Shown piece by piece: positions 54,930 to 63,945 of a stretch of DNA of 64,000 nt (the stretch's first letter is position 1; every line of letters starts with the position of its first letter). The notes beneath the pieces were generated by a model. The model saw nothing but the letters and a program-made list of their open reading frames with translations. It searched no databases and was not told where the DNA came from. The DNA lies in NCBI GenBank assembly GCA_039819485.1, contig JBCBRY010000006.1, forward strand, positions 81,232 to 145,231. The letters run 5' to 3'. A program made the translations under genes and the position numbers. This DNA comes from UBA6168 sp039819485. Lineage in GTDB: Bacteria > Bacteroidota > Bacteroidia > Chitinophagales > Saprospiraceae.

Positions 54930-56003
54930 ATGAATATCCTTACAGGAAAAAAATTTATCAAAAATCCCACACCTCATCAGATTGCCGTTTCCTCGGCCTT
55001 CATCGTTTCTCTCATTACTGCTTCCATTCTCGCAGCCCTCAGAATCACTGGAATTGTGGCCTTAAAATGGTGGACTTTCTTTTTGCTCGGTGGTTTGTTT
55101 TTCTTTGTTGCCCTGTTGGTATTCAGGTATTACCTCAAAAAGTACATCTACCGAAAAATCAAGCTCATTTATAAAAACATCCACAAACACAAGCTGTCAT
55201 CCTCCCAGAAACAAGAGGAAGTCAACATGAATGTTGACATCATGCAGGAAGTGGAAAAAGAGGTAGAAGAATGGACCAAGACCCAAGAGAAAGAAATCCA
55301 GCAGTTAAAGACCTGGCAGTCCTATCGGCGTAAATTTCTTGGGGATATTTCCCATGAACTAAAAACCCCCATTTTCAACATCCAGGGTTATCTGGAAACC
55401 CTGTTGGATGGCGGTCTGGAAGATGAAACCGTCAACCTGAATTATTTGGCAAGAGCCGCTAAAAACGTGGAACGTTTAAACACCATCGTTGAAGACCTCG
55501 AAATTATTTCCCGCCTCGAATCGGGGACGCTCATTCTCGACATGGAGCCTTTCGAAATAAAAACTTTAGTCGAAGAAGTATTTGTTGACCTGGAAATCAA
55601 AGCCTCGGAAGCCAATATCAAATTGATTTTCAAACCCGGTGCAGATCAGTCTTACAAGGTTGTGGCTGACCGGGAGTATATTCGACAGGTACTCATGAAC
55701 CTGGTCACCAATTCCATCAAGTACGGCAATAAGGATGGTTTCACCAAGGTCAGTTTTTATGATATGGATAAAAATATTTTAGTGGAGGTTGCGGATAGCG
55801 GGATCGGCATTCCTGAGAAACACCTGAAGCATGTCTTTGACCGTTTTTACCGCATTGATAAGAGCCGGAGCAGGGAGCAGGGAGGTTCAGGCCTGGGCCT
55901 TTCTATTGTCAAGCATATCATTGAAGCACACCAACAGACAATCAATGTAAGAAGTACGTATGGCCTCGGTTCCACTTTTGGCTTCACTTTGCAAAAAGAA
56001 TAA
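54930..56003 (+). CDS. PhoR-like sensor histidine kinase
   Basis: A 357-residue kinase from the ATG at 54930 (an earlier TTG is possible). Two transmembrane helices span about residues 16-65. A coiled linker leads to HisKA with His142 (DISHELKTPIFNIQGYL). HATPase follows, with VLMNLVTNSIKYG (N box), VEVADSGIGIPEKHL and GGSGLGLSIVKHII (G boxes). It phosphorylates the adjacent regulator. No large sensory domain, so the input is probably at the membrane or through a partner. Confidence 0.93.
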   Translation: MNILTGKKFIKNPTPHQIAVSSAFIVSLITASILAALRITGIVALKWWTFFLLGGLFFFVALLVFRYYLKKYIYRKIKLIYKNIHKHKLSSSQKQEEVNMNVDIMQEVEKEVEEWTKTQEKEIQQLKTWQSYRRKFLGDISHELKTPIFNIQGYLETLLDGGLEDETVNLNYLARAAKNVERLNTIVEDLEIISRLESGTLILDMEPFEIKTLVEEVFVDLEIKASEANIKLIFKPGADQSYKVVADREYIRQVLMNLVTNSIKYGNKDGFTKVSFYDMDKNILVEVADSGIGIPEKHLKHVFDRFYRIDKSRSREQGGSGLGLSIVKHIIEAHQQTINVRSTYGLGSTFGFTLQKE

Positions 56004-56016
56004 ATTCAACTGAAAC

Positions 56017-57453
56017 TTAAGCCCACCGCTCAGTACTGATCATTGCTTTTGGAAAATCGGCACCCAGCGTAACGTGAAATGTTTCTTGTTCTTCCGAAGA
56101 CAGCGTATCGGGACGGTGAATCTTCGAGGCCGGCAGATAAGCCAATTCAGGTATCCAAAGCTTGACGTACTCACCGTTAGGATCATATTTTTTCGCCTGG
56201 CTGAGAATGTTGAAATAACGGTCTTCCCTCGGATCGTTGCCAACACCTGCAAGGTAATTCCAGTTGCCCCAATTGCTGGCAGTGTCATAATCAATGAGCA
56301 TACACTCAAAATACTCAGCTCCGTACTGCCAGTTGACCTTGAGGTCATTGACCAGAAAACTTGCCACATTTTGCCTTCCCCGGTTCGACATGTACCCCGT
56401 CAAAGCGATTTCTCGCATGTTGGCATCGATGAAAGGAACACCCGTCCTGCCCTCTTTCCAGAGATCGAACAAGCGCCGGTCATTTTTTAAAGATGAATTT
56501 TGGGACCGCCGCAGACCTCCGGATTGAAAAATGAGATTGCCGTGCTTCTTGGCCATGAACCGAAAAAAGTCGCGCCAGAGCAATTCAAAAAAGATCCAGT
56601 AAGTGGAATTGTTTTTTCCTTTGGTTTCCTCATAATTTTTCAGTTTCCAGTAAATGGTTTTCGGAGACAAACAACCTTGTGCAAGCCATGCAGAAAATTT
56701 AGTAGAAAAATCAGCTCCTATTAATCTGTTTCTTGAATTTTTGTAGCTGCTTGGCAAATCAGTTTCATCAAAATAATAGCTAAGGCGTTCCAGTCCGGCC
56801 GCTTCTCCTCCTTTAAAAGGTAACACCGCTCTCTCGTCAGGAATGAATTCATCATGTCCTAAATCTGCTAAGGTTGGGATTTCTCCTATGTCCAATGAAG
56901 CATTGACAGGTGGCAGCGAATCAGGCACCGGGAGTGGTTTTCTGATGTTGACAAATCTTTCAACCTCCTTTCTGAATTGAGTAAATACATCGGGAACATG
57001 GGTGATTGGGAAAGGAAGGTCTGCGGTGTAATAGAGCAGTTTTCCACGTGAGAACCTAACTTCCTGCCCGATGCTCCATAGCCTTCTTTCAAGTGCATCC
57101 TGTACATCCTCCTCTTCCTGGGTTCGCTCCCGGTTACAAAACACCCAGCTTGTTTTAAGGGCACTGGCGATTTTGAAGATTTCATCTTCTGGTTTTCCTA
57201 CCCTGACCACCAGGTCACTTCCAAGTTTTCGGAGGGAAGCACGCAAATCTGTGATACTTTCGATGATGAATTTTGCTCTAAATTTTCCAGTTTTAGGAAG
57301 GCTAAGTTTTCTGCTCTTCCCTTTGAAAACCCTTTCGTCAAATACAAAAACCGGAATGATTTGATCACAATGCTTGAGTGCTTCGGAAAGCGCCTCATTA
57401 TCGCTTAAGCGAAGATCTTGTCGGAACCATATTACACCTGTTCTATTTTCCAT
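56017..57453 (-). CDS. DASH-type cryptochrome/photolyase
   Basis: A 478-residue flavoprotein of the DASH family, which repairs cyclobutane dimers in single-stranded DNA using blue light. Family marks are the start GVIWFRQDLRLSDNEAL, the antenna-domain DLRASLRKLG, FKGGEAAGLERLSYYF, the FAD-binding TKFSAWLAQGCLSPKTIYW, ELLWRDFFRF, RTGVPFIDANMREIALTGYM, and DTASNWGNWNYLAGVGNDPR. It is convergent with the kinase at 54930. A light-linked role with the neighbouring kinases is not shown. Confidence 0.93.
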   Translation of the reverse strand: MENRTGVIWFRQDLRLSDNEALSEALKHCDQIIPVFVFDERVFKGKSRKLSLPKTGKFRAKFIIESITDLRASLRKLGSDLVVRVGKPEDEIFKIASALKTSWVFCNRERTQEEEDVQDALERRLWSIGQEVRFSRGKLLYYTADLPFPITHVPDVFTQFRKEVERFVNIRKPLPVPDSLPPVNASLDIGEIPTLADLGHDEFIPDERAVLPFKGGEAAGLERLSYYFDETDLPSSYKNSRNRLIGADFSTKFSAWLAQGCLSPKTIYWKLKNYEETKGKNNSTYWIFFELLWRDFFRFMAKKHGNLIFQSGGLRRSQNSSLKNDRRLFDLWKEGRTGVPFIDANMREIALTGYMSNRGRQNVASFLVNDLKVNWQYGAEYFECMLIDYDTASNWGNWNYLAGVGNDPREDRYFNILSQAKKYDPNGEYVKLWIPELAYLPASKIHRPDTLSSEEQETFHVTLGADFPKAMISTERWA

Positions 57454-57820
57454 AATATTGATTTAGAACACTTTATATATATCAACCAAGGTAAACAAAG
57501 GTCTATTCTTCATTGAAAGATTATTGCTATTAGTTACAAAATATCTGTAAAAAGGTTTTTTTAAATAATTGTTATTTCTCCACACTTTCTGAAGGAGGCG
57601 GAAGAAAATCAAGGCCCATAAAGTTGCGGTGATTTTCGGCTGGAAATTTGCAATATACGAACTCTCCCCTCCGCAACAGTCTCATTATCAAATTATTGGT
57701 AGCGAACAAGCGCAGATAAAATTGGACCGCATGGTTCTAATTTAACTAAAGTCAGCAAATTGGGCAAGTTAGAATGTCCAAAGCTCAAACTAACATTATC
57801 CAACATCTGTCATAAAAACT
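57454..57820. other. Gene-free interval
   Basis: Between the divergent cryptochrome and second kinase genes. No ORF or clear TAnnTTTG element; one AAGGAGGCGG tract is not linked to a start. Confidence 0.5.
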
Positions 57821-59152
57821 ATGATCAAAAGCATCTGGCACTGGGTATCCCATCTTGGTGTTGAAGGGCCTCCTTCGATACAGGGGAAACTGACAATATA
57901 TCTCAACCAGACTGCTTTGCTGACCTCTTTTGGAGCATTCATAACTACAATTGTGTGCAGCTTTTTTTTTCCCAACAGGAACTATATGCTGGTCACCAGT
58001 TTTTTGACACTCGCCTATTTCCTCGTACCGGTACTGCATTCCTTCAAGAAACCTTTTTGGGTAAAATTTCTTATTATTTTCATTTTACCTAACTGGATTT
58101 ACTTTATCATCTTGGTGGCGGGAACATTTTTTGGGCAAGGGCTTGCCTCAGTTGCAACCATTATTCTCGGCTATTTCTTTTTCCAAGATAAAAAATGGTT
58201 GCAAAAACTTGCCATTTGGTACAACGTTATCCTGTATGTAATCACAACTTCTTACGCTGCATTCTTTCCACAGATCATTCCTATGCCTGAGGTTCCGTTA
58301 GATGAAGCAATTGTCTACGTTATTTCATTGTGCTGGATCTTTGTCATTTTTCCAATATACGATCTGGAAAAAGAAAAACTGATTGAATCACTCCGTAAAA
58401 AAAATGTAGACCTGGAAAATACTACAGCCGAACTAAAAAGATTTACCCATATTGCTTCACATGATCTTAAATCTCCGCTCCGCACGATTATCAGTTTTTT
58501 GGGCTTGATGGAACGGGATTTAAAAAGGAAAAATTATGATAACTTAAGCCAGAACCTTGACTTTGCTAAATCTGGTGCACAACAGCTAAACTATCTGGTT
58601 GAAGACGTATTGGAATTATCAAAAATAAACGGAAATAAAAGCGTAAAAAAAGAGAAAGTGAATTTATTGGCTGTTTTGGAGAAAGTCAAATCAAATCTCA
58701 ACGCTGAATTATTGGAGAAAAATATTTCAATAAATGCAGATGAACTACCTTCGATAGTAGCAAATGAAACCGAAATGATTCTATTGTTTCAAAATATTAT
58801 TCACAATGGAATAAAATACAATGAATCCAGTAAACCGTTTGTCAGCATTTGGTCCAACCAATTAAATGGGTTTCAAAATATTTATTTCCACGACAACGGA
58901 ATAGGCATTGACGAAGAATATCACGAACAGATTTTTGAACATTTTAAACGTCTGCATAATTCCGACAAATATTCCGGAACGGGATTAGGATTATCCCTTT
59001 GTAAAAAAATAATGGATAAATACGAGGGAAAAATAAGAGTTAATTCAAAAGCAGGAGAAGGAAGTACTTTTTCTATCTCTTTCCCAATGATTACAGCTAA
59101 TTCAGGGAATTCAAAAATTATTGAGCCGCAAATTTCTCCCACGTCTTTTTAG
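57821..59152 (+). CDS. Membrane sensor histidine kinase
   Basis: A 443-residue kinase with a six-helix-like hydrophobic N-terminal half (about residues 25-185), a short coiled coil, HisKA with His214 (HIASHDLKSPLRTI), and HATPase with NIIHNGIKYNES, IYFHDNGIGIDEEY and GTGLGLSLCKKIMD. No receiver or response-regulator gene follows. Its 3' end overlaps the convergent mutA-like gene by 35 bases. The sensory membrane domain is not a recognised family here. Confidence 0.9.
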   Translation: MIKSIWHWVSHLGVEGPPSIQGKLTIYLNQTALLTSFGAFITTIVCSFFFPNRNYMLVTSFLTLAYFLVPVLHSFKKPFWVKFLIIFILPNWIYFIILVAGTFFGQGLASVATIILGYFFFQDKKWLQKLAIWYNVILYVITTSYAAFFPQIIPMPEVPLDEAIVYVISLCWIFVIFPIYDLEKEKLIESLRKKNVDLENTTAELKRFTHIASHDLKSPLRTIISFLGLMERDLKRKNYDNLSQNLDFAKSGAQQLNYLVEDVLELSKINGNKSVKKEKVNLLAVLEKVKSNLNAELLEKNISINADELPSIVANETEMILLFQNIIHNGIKYNESSKPFVSIWSNQLNGFQNIYFHDNGIGIDEEYHEQIFEHFKRLHNSDKYSGTGLGLSLCKKIMDKYEGKIRVNSKAGEGSTFSISFPMITANSGNSKIIEPQISPTSF

Positions 59153-60221
59153 CCAACAGCGCGGTCAGCTTTTCAATAAAATAGCTTCCGGCTCCGGGGT
59201 CTGCTACCCGATCCAAACCACTTTCCATCTTTAATAAATGTTGAACATTTCTTGCAATTCGCCGAGAGAAATCCGTTGTTGATTCAGCAAAGTAATCACT
59301 CGGCAAAACGGTTAAACGACCTGCGCCCCCATTGATCGCAGCCATGGATTGAGCAGTGGCTGCAATCATATTTGTATTTTTATCTTCGATTTGAGATTTA
59401 GCTGCCAAATGTGCCTCGATGTCAGGCAATGGCCCCTCGATTTGATAAGCACTCAATATGTTGGCCCAGCATAATTTTAGCGCTCTTATTTTGGCAATTT
59501 GCAGAAAATAATTTTTCCCAATTGGCAAAGAAAACTGAATATGCCGATTAATAAATGCAGGAGATAATTTTTCACTTTTTAATTTATCAATTAATTTTTC
59601 TCCAGCCATAATTATTTCCACTAATTCATTTATAGCTTTATTTTCTGAAAAGTATTTTTCTCCATTAATTGTTACTCCTTTCAGATTAATGCCTGTCGAT
59701 TTTATTTTTTCAAACAATTCAATTTTATCACTTTCACTTACCGATTTTTCATACTCCCAATTAAAACTTGCATTCACCGCATCCATCTCTATCCTCTTCA
59801 AGGAAATAAGTTTTATTAAATGGTTAAATAGAGCAAGAGGATTTGCATTCTTATTTTTGAAATAAAAATGGAGGGACACCATTTCCAGATTTACCCCAGC
59901 TAAAATAATGGCAAGACTACTGTACGATATGTTTTTCTGAAGGACTAACCTTGGTGCATTTACCCCGCTCTCAAGTGCCGCTATCAATTTTCGATTCGTT
60001 TTGTTAGTATCTTGCGCTACTAAAATATCCTCTCCAATTTCCCAATCACTTTCTGCAATAATTGGCACTGGTGACTCCTCCAGGTCATCGGGGTGGCAAA
60101 ATGGATATAAGTTTTCGCCACCAATGTTCAAAGCAAGATCTGAAAGCGGTTTTCCTTTTAGGTCCTGCTTTACTTTTTCAAGCCATACGGCCTTATTGAT
60201 TGGTTTAAATTCTGAAAACAA
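59118..60221 (-). CDS. Short methylmalonyl-CoA mutase small subunit
   Basis: A 367-residue protein of the small (beta) subunit of methylmalonyl-CoA mutase, which supports the B12-dependent interconversion of methylmalonyl- and succinyl-CoA. Marks are WLEKVKQDLKGKPL, the TIM-barrel-like middle, MIAATAQSMAAINGGAGRL and VADPGAGSYFIEKLT. Typical small subunits are longer because of a C-terminal B12-binding-like domain; this one stops right after the barrel. The large catalytic subunit is not next to it. The gene could be functional with a distant partner or a truncated relic. Confidence 0.85.
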   Translation of the reverse strand: MFSEFKPINKAVWLEKVKQDLKGKPLSDLALNIGGENLYPFCHPDDLEESPVPIIAESDWEIGEDILVAQDTNKTNRKLIAALESGVNAPRLVLQKNISYSSLAIILAGVNLEMVSLHFYFKNKNANPLALFNHLIKLISLKRIEMDAVNASFNWEYEKSVSESDKIELFEKIKSTGINLKGVTINGEKYFSENKAINELVEIIMAGEKLIDKLKSEKLSPAFINRHIQFSLPIGKNYFLQIAKIRALKLCWANILSAYQIEGPLPDIEAHLAAKSQIEDKNTNMIAATAQSMAAINGGAGRLTVLPSDYFAESTTDFSRRIARNVQHLLKMESGLDRVADPGAGSYFIEKLTALLAKKTWEKFAAQ

Positions 60222-60238
60222 AATGAGATGGTTTAGGT

Positions 60239-60318
60239 GGTTTTTGGTTTTTGGTTTTTGGTTTTTGGTTTTTGGTAAGATAAATGGATCAATTCAGAAA
60301 CCAAAAACCAAAAACCAA
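60239..60318. repeat. Low-complexity foldback, second GGTTTTT copy
   Basis: The left arm is five GGTTTTT units; the loop contains AAATGGATCAATTCAGAAACC; the right arm is CCAAAAA units. It shares arms and the ATGGATCAA loop core with the element at 350-437. Confidence 0.8.
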
Positions 60319-60347
60319 AAAGCCCCTGCAAACATAAGCAGAGGCTT
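60319..60347 (-). terminator. Terminator of ahcY, possibly bidirectional
   Basis: Stem AAAGCCCCTGC / GCAGAGGCTTT with an 8-base loop and one mismatch; T-runs of 5 on the minus side and a T-rich tail on the plus side. It lies 37 bases after the ahcY stop. Confidence 0.75.
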
Positions 60348-60383
60348 TCTTTATTTTAAATTTTTTACCAGTAGGCAAAAAAA

Positions 60384-61697
60384 TTAATAGCGGTAATATT
60401 CAGGTTTGAACGGCCCTTCTTTAGGTACGCCGATGTAGTCGGCCTGGTCTTGAGAAAGTTCTTCCAGTTCAACACCGATTTTGGCAAGGTGCAAGCGAGC
60501 AACCTGCTCATCCAAGTGCTTAGGCAATGTGTACACCTTATTTTCGTAACGGTCGCTATGGTTCCAAAGCTCCATTTGTGCCAAAACCTGGTTGGTGAAG
60601 GAATTGGACATGACAAATGATGGGTGCCCTGTGGCGCAGCCGAGATTTACCAAACGCCCTTCTGCCAACAATATGACGTCTTTCCCGTCAATTGAATATT
60701 TATCAACCTGCGGCTTGATGTTGATATGTGAGGCACCGTGGTTTTCTTTCAGCCACGCTACATCAATTTCATTATCGAAGTGCCCGATGTTACAAACGAT
60801 GGTTTTGTCATTCATCATCTGGAAGTGTTTGCCAGTCACGATATCCTTGTTGCCAGTGGCGGTCACAACGATGTTGGCCCGGGGAATGGCATTTTCCATT
60901 TTGACGACCTCAAAACCGTCCATCGCCGCCTGCAAAGCGCAGATCGGGTCAATTTCTGTTACAATCACCCGGCAGCCAGCTCCGCGCAAGGAAGCTGCGG
61001 AGCCTTTGCCTACGTCGCCATAACCGGCTACGACAGCTACTTTACCAGCCAGCATTACATCGGTTGCACGGCGGATGGAATCGACCAACGATTCTTTACA
61101 ACCGTATTTATTATCAAATTTAGATTTGGTGACACTATCGTTTACATTAATGGCAGGCATTACCAGCGTTCCGTTTTTCTCCCTATCGTACAGACGGTGT
61201 ACACCAGTAGTTGTTTCCTCGCTCAGTCCTTTGATCCCGGCAACGAGCTCAGGATATTTATCAAAAACGACGTTGGTCAGGTCACCACCATCATCGAGGA
61301 TCATATTGAGTGGCTGATTGTCTTCGAAAGCGAACAAAGTCTGCTCAATACACCACCAGAATTCTTCCTCGGACTGACCTTTCCAGGCATAAACCGGAAT
61401 ACCGGCTGCAGCAATGGCAGCTGCTGCCTGATCCTGGGTTGAAAAAATATTGCAAGAAGACCAGGTCACATCGGCACCCAGTTCTTTCAAGGTTTCAATC
61501 AGGACTGCGGTTTGGATGGTCATGTGCAGGCAGCCTGCGATGCGGGCACCTTTGAGGGGCTTTGATTCGCCATATTGGTCACGCAACGACATCAAACCGG
61601 GCATTTCAGCCTCCGCCAATTCAATTTCCTTGCGGCCCCAATCCGCTAAATTGATGTCTTTTACTTTGTACTTAAGGGTTGTCTCAGTTGCTTGCAT
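60384..61697 (-). CDS. ahcY: S-adenosylhomocysteinase
   Basis: NAD-dependent hydrolase that splits S-adenosylhomocysteine to adenosine and homocysteine, removing the product of methyltransferases such as EgtD. The 437-residue protein has the start VKDINLADWGRKEIELAE, NVNDSVTKSKFDNKYG (with the active-site Lys), VVAGYGDVGKGSAASLRG (NAD site), CNIGHFDNEIDV and the terminal GPFKPEYYRY. A TATCTTTG element lies upstream (61840-61847). Confidence 0.97.
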   Translation of the reverse strand: MQATETTLKYKVKDINLADWGRKEIELAEAEMPGLMSLRDQYGESKPLKGARIAGCLHMTIQTAVLIETLKELGADVTWSSCNIFSTQDQAAAAIAAAGIPVYAWKGQSEEEFWWCIEQTLFAFEDNQPLNMILDDGGDLTNVVFDKYPELVAGIKGLSEETTTGVHRLYDREKNGTLVMPAINVNDSVTKSKFDNKYGCKESLVDSIRRATDVMLAGKVAVVAGYGDVGKGSAASLRGAGCRVIVTEIDPICALQAAMDGFEVVKMENAIPRANIVVTATGNKDIVTGKHFQMMNDKTIVCNIGHFDNEIDVAWLKENHGASHINIKPQVDKYSIDGKDVILLAEGRLVNLGCATGHPSFVMSNSFTNQVLAQMELWNHSDRYENKVYTLPKHLDEQVARLHLAKIGVELEELSQDQADYIGVPKEGPFKPEYYRY

Positions 61698-61839
61698 TAT
61701 TTCGATTAAATGTTAAAAATGAATGAATAAAGCCGAATGTTTTCACCTTTATCATTCATGGTTATTTTGTTAATTGGTAGTATCGATATTATTGAAAGTG
61801 AGATCAAGATTTATGCTAAAGGGAAGCAGTTTGGAGGTG

Positions 61840-61847
61840 CAAAGATA
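61840..61847 (-). promoter_or_regulatory. Candidate ahcY -7 element
   Basis: The reverse complement TATCTTTG fits TAnnTTTG, about 143 bases before the ahcY ATG. No -33 TTG at proper spacing. Confidence 0.4.
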
Positions 61848-61905
61848 CTGTTTTTCAAATAAAACTTCCTCTTTTGACCTTTCTAACTTGAAACCCACTA
61901 TCCCA

Positions 61906-62472
61906 CTATAACCATTTCTCCTCTGTTTGGTTGGAGGGAGCGTCCATGAGCAATATCAAGTCCGTGAGGTTATCGGCGACACAATACAGCCCAAGGTTCG
62001 ATTCTCGGACAAATCCCTCCCTGACCATGTGGTTGGCGTGCGCAAGCAAATGGTCATAAAATCCTTCTACGTTCAAAATCCCTATTGGTTTTGACAACAG
62101 GCCCAATTGTTTCCAGGTCAGTATTTCAAAAAATTCGTCCAATGTCCCAAATCCACCTGGCAGCACGATCACACCATCTGACCGCTCGTCCATGATCCAT
62201 TTGCGCTCATGCATCGTAGTGGTGATTACCAGTTCGGTCAGGCCAGTATGGTAGACTTCCTTATGCTTTAAAAATTGGGGAATTACACCCAGCACCTCTC
62301 CGCCGGCCTTCAGCGCAGCCTCCGCTGCTTCTCCCATCAGACCGATGTTTCCAGCTCCATACACCAGTTTAATTTTTTGTTCCGCCAAATATTTTCCTAC
62401 GGAACGAGCCAGTTCAACATATTTTGGCGAGGTGCCTTTGGAAGAGCCGCAAAAAACACAGATTGATTTCAT
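61906..62472 (-). CDS. LOG-family protein (cytokinin-riboside phosphoribohydrolase type)
   Basis: A 188-residue Rossmann-like protein of the LOG family, which can hydrolyse nucleoside 5'-monophosphates such as cytokinin ribotides or AMP. Signatures are VFCGSSKGTSP, LVYGAGNIGLMG, MHERKWIMDERSDG and the PGGFGTLDEFFE catalytic motif. It is divergent from miaE, which hydroxylates an isopentenyl-type tRNA base; cytokinins also derive from isopentenyl-adenosine, but any pathway link is speculation. Confidence 0.92.
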   Translation of the reverse strand: MKSICVFCGSSKGTSPKYVELARSVGKYLAEQKIKLVYGAGNIGLMGEAAEAALKAGGEVLGVIPQFLKHKEVYHTGLTELVITTTMHERKWIMDERSDGVIVLPGGFGTLDEFFEILTWKQLGLLSKPIGILNVEGFYDHLLAHANHMVREGFVRESNLGLYCVADNLTDLILLMDAPSNQTEEKWL

Positions 62473-62524
62473 ATCAAATAAGTGAAAAGTATAATTGAAT
62501 TAAATCCCGTTTACAATTCGGGAG

Positions 62525-62566
62525 GGCAAAAGTAAAAAGTATGTAACCGCACTTTTTACTTTTGCC
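62525..62566. promoter_or_regulatory. Perfectly symmetric divergent promoter
   Basis: A 16-bp perfect inverted repeat (GGCAAAAGTAAAAAGT / ACTTTTTACTTTTGCC) with a 10-base centre. Each arm carries a TACTTTTG (-7, TAnnTTTG) pointing outward, toward the LOG gene and toward miaE; the two elements are 22 bases apart. Confidence 0.6.
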
Positions 62567-62622
62567 TTCTCGATTTATTTATGGGGATTCATTTCTCTCC
62601 ATTTTAATTATCACGCAAAACA

Positions 62623-63207
62623 ATGAAATTAAACTTAGATATAGCCGTCCCATCCAAGCCCGAATGGGTACAAGCCGTCATGGACGACTTTCCCGCCTTT
62701 TTGATGGACCATGCCGATTGTGAACGCAAGGCAAGTGCCATGGCCATGAGTTTCGTGGCCAAGTTTCCCGACCGTGTGGAAATCATTCCGGAACTGATCG
62801 AAATAGGAATCGAAGAATTAGAGCACTTCCAGCAAGTTTATCAACTGATGGCCAGCCGGGGCATCCAACTGACACATTCAATCGGAAAGGATCCATATGT
62901 GTCGGAATTGATTAAACGTTGCCACAGTGGCCGTACTGAACGATTTCTCGACCGTTTGCTCATCGCCTCCGTCGTTGAGACCCGCGGTGCCGAAAGATTC
63001 AGGTTGGTGAGTGAAGCCCAGGAAGACAAAGAAATGCATCGCTTCTATAAAATCCTGTGGGCATCAGAAGCTAAGCATGGCCATGTTTTTGTCAAAATGG
63101 CCCTCAATTATTTTGATGAAAAAAGGGTCTATGATCGCTTGCACTGGTGGATAGACCAGGAAGGGGAAATCATTGATGGATTGGAAATCAGGCCGGCGCT
63201 TCATTGA
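62623..63207 (+). CDS. miaE: tRNA-(ms2io6A)-hydroxylase MiaE
   Basis: A di-iron monooxygenase that hydroxylates the isopentenyl group of ms2i6A37 in tRNA. The 194-residue helical bundle has the carboxylate-bridged iron ligands: Glu in HADCERKASAMA, ExxH in IEELEHFQQV, Glu in VETRGAERF and the second ExxH in SEAKHGHVF. Length and motifs match the family. It is divergent from the LOG gene over the symmetric promoter. miaA and miaB are outside the window. Confidence 0.92.
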   Translation: MKLNLDIAVPSKPEWVQAVMDDFPAFLMDHADCERKASAMAMSFVAKFPDRVEIIPELIEIGIEELEHFQQVYQLMASRGIQLTHSIGKDPYVSELIKRCHSGRTERFLDRLLIASVVETRGAERFRLVSEAQEDKEMHRFYKILWASEAKHGHVFVKMALNYFDEKRVYDRLHWWIDQEGEIIDGLEIRPALH

Positions 63208-63266
63208 ATTTTGGGAAAGTTGAAGAGGTGTATAGATCTTTGATTTATTTAGAAAATCTGCCTTTG

Positions 63267-63311
63267 GGTCTTCCTCTCCCAGGCCCTCGCGATTCGACAG
63301 GAGGGAAGACC
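63267..63311 (+). terminator. Hairpin after miaE, possible terminator
   Basis: Stem GGTCTTCC / GGAAGACC with a long loop and a TTTAAATT tail; only a weak T-run. Confidence 0.4.
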
Positions 63312-63387
63312 TTTAAATTAAACACTAAAATCAAGTTCCCTCTAAATACGCTGAAATTTTAAATCTATGAACAAAAATAATTCATGA

Positions 63388-63945
63388 ATGGTAGAATTAT
63401 TAAATTTGGACACACAGGTTTTTCAACTCATCAATTCTGGTTGGTCCAATTCCTTTTTTGATTTTTTGCTGCCATTTTTGCGAAATAAATATTTTTGGTT
63501 CCCGCTTTATATTTTCATCATTTCCTTCTTATTAATCAATTTTAAAAAACAGGGTCTTTATATTATAATCGCCCTGTCCGTAACGGTTGGCATCGCGGAT
63601 GCAACCAGCAGTCATTTAATTAAAAAAAATGTACAAAGACTTCGTCCGTGCAAAATATATAAAGCGCCCAATGAAATAAACCTGTTGGTTCGGTGTGGCA
63701 GCGGTTACAGTTTTCCTTCCTCTCACGCAGCCAATCATTTTTCGATGGCTGTCTTTATTTTTTTATTGATCGGCAATAAAAACAGGTGGATTAAATGGGG
63801 ATTTATTTTTTGGGCATTGGCTATTTCCTATTCACAAGTATATGTCGGTGTACATTATCCTTTAGACATAATCTGTGGAGCTGTTCTTGGAAGCCTAATC
63901 GCTTCTTTCGTTTATTTTTTTTATAGAACTTATCTGAGTAAGTAA
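63388..63945 (+). CDS. PAP2-family membrane phosphatase
   Basis: A 185-residue membrane phosphatase with several transmembrane helices and the three PAP2 motifs: KKNVQRLRP, the SGYSFPSSHAAN loop and SQVYVGVHYPLDIICGA. The family dephosphorylates lipid phosphates such as undecaprenyl pyrophosphate or phosphatidate. The start ATG at 63388 is preceded by an out-of-frame ATG at 63384. Confidence 0.9.
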   Translation: MVELLNLDTQVFQLINSGWSNSFFDFLLPFLRNKYFWFPLYIFIISFLLINFKKQGLYIIIALSVTVGIADATSSHLIKKNVQRLRPCKIYKAPNEINLLVRCGSGYSFPSSHAANHFSMAVFIFLLIGNKNRWIKWGFIFWALAISYSQVYVGVHYPLDIICGAVLGSLIASFVYFFYRTYLSK

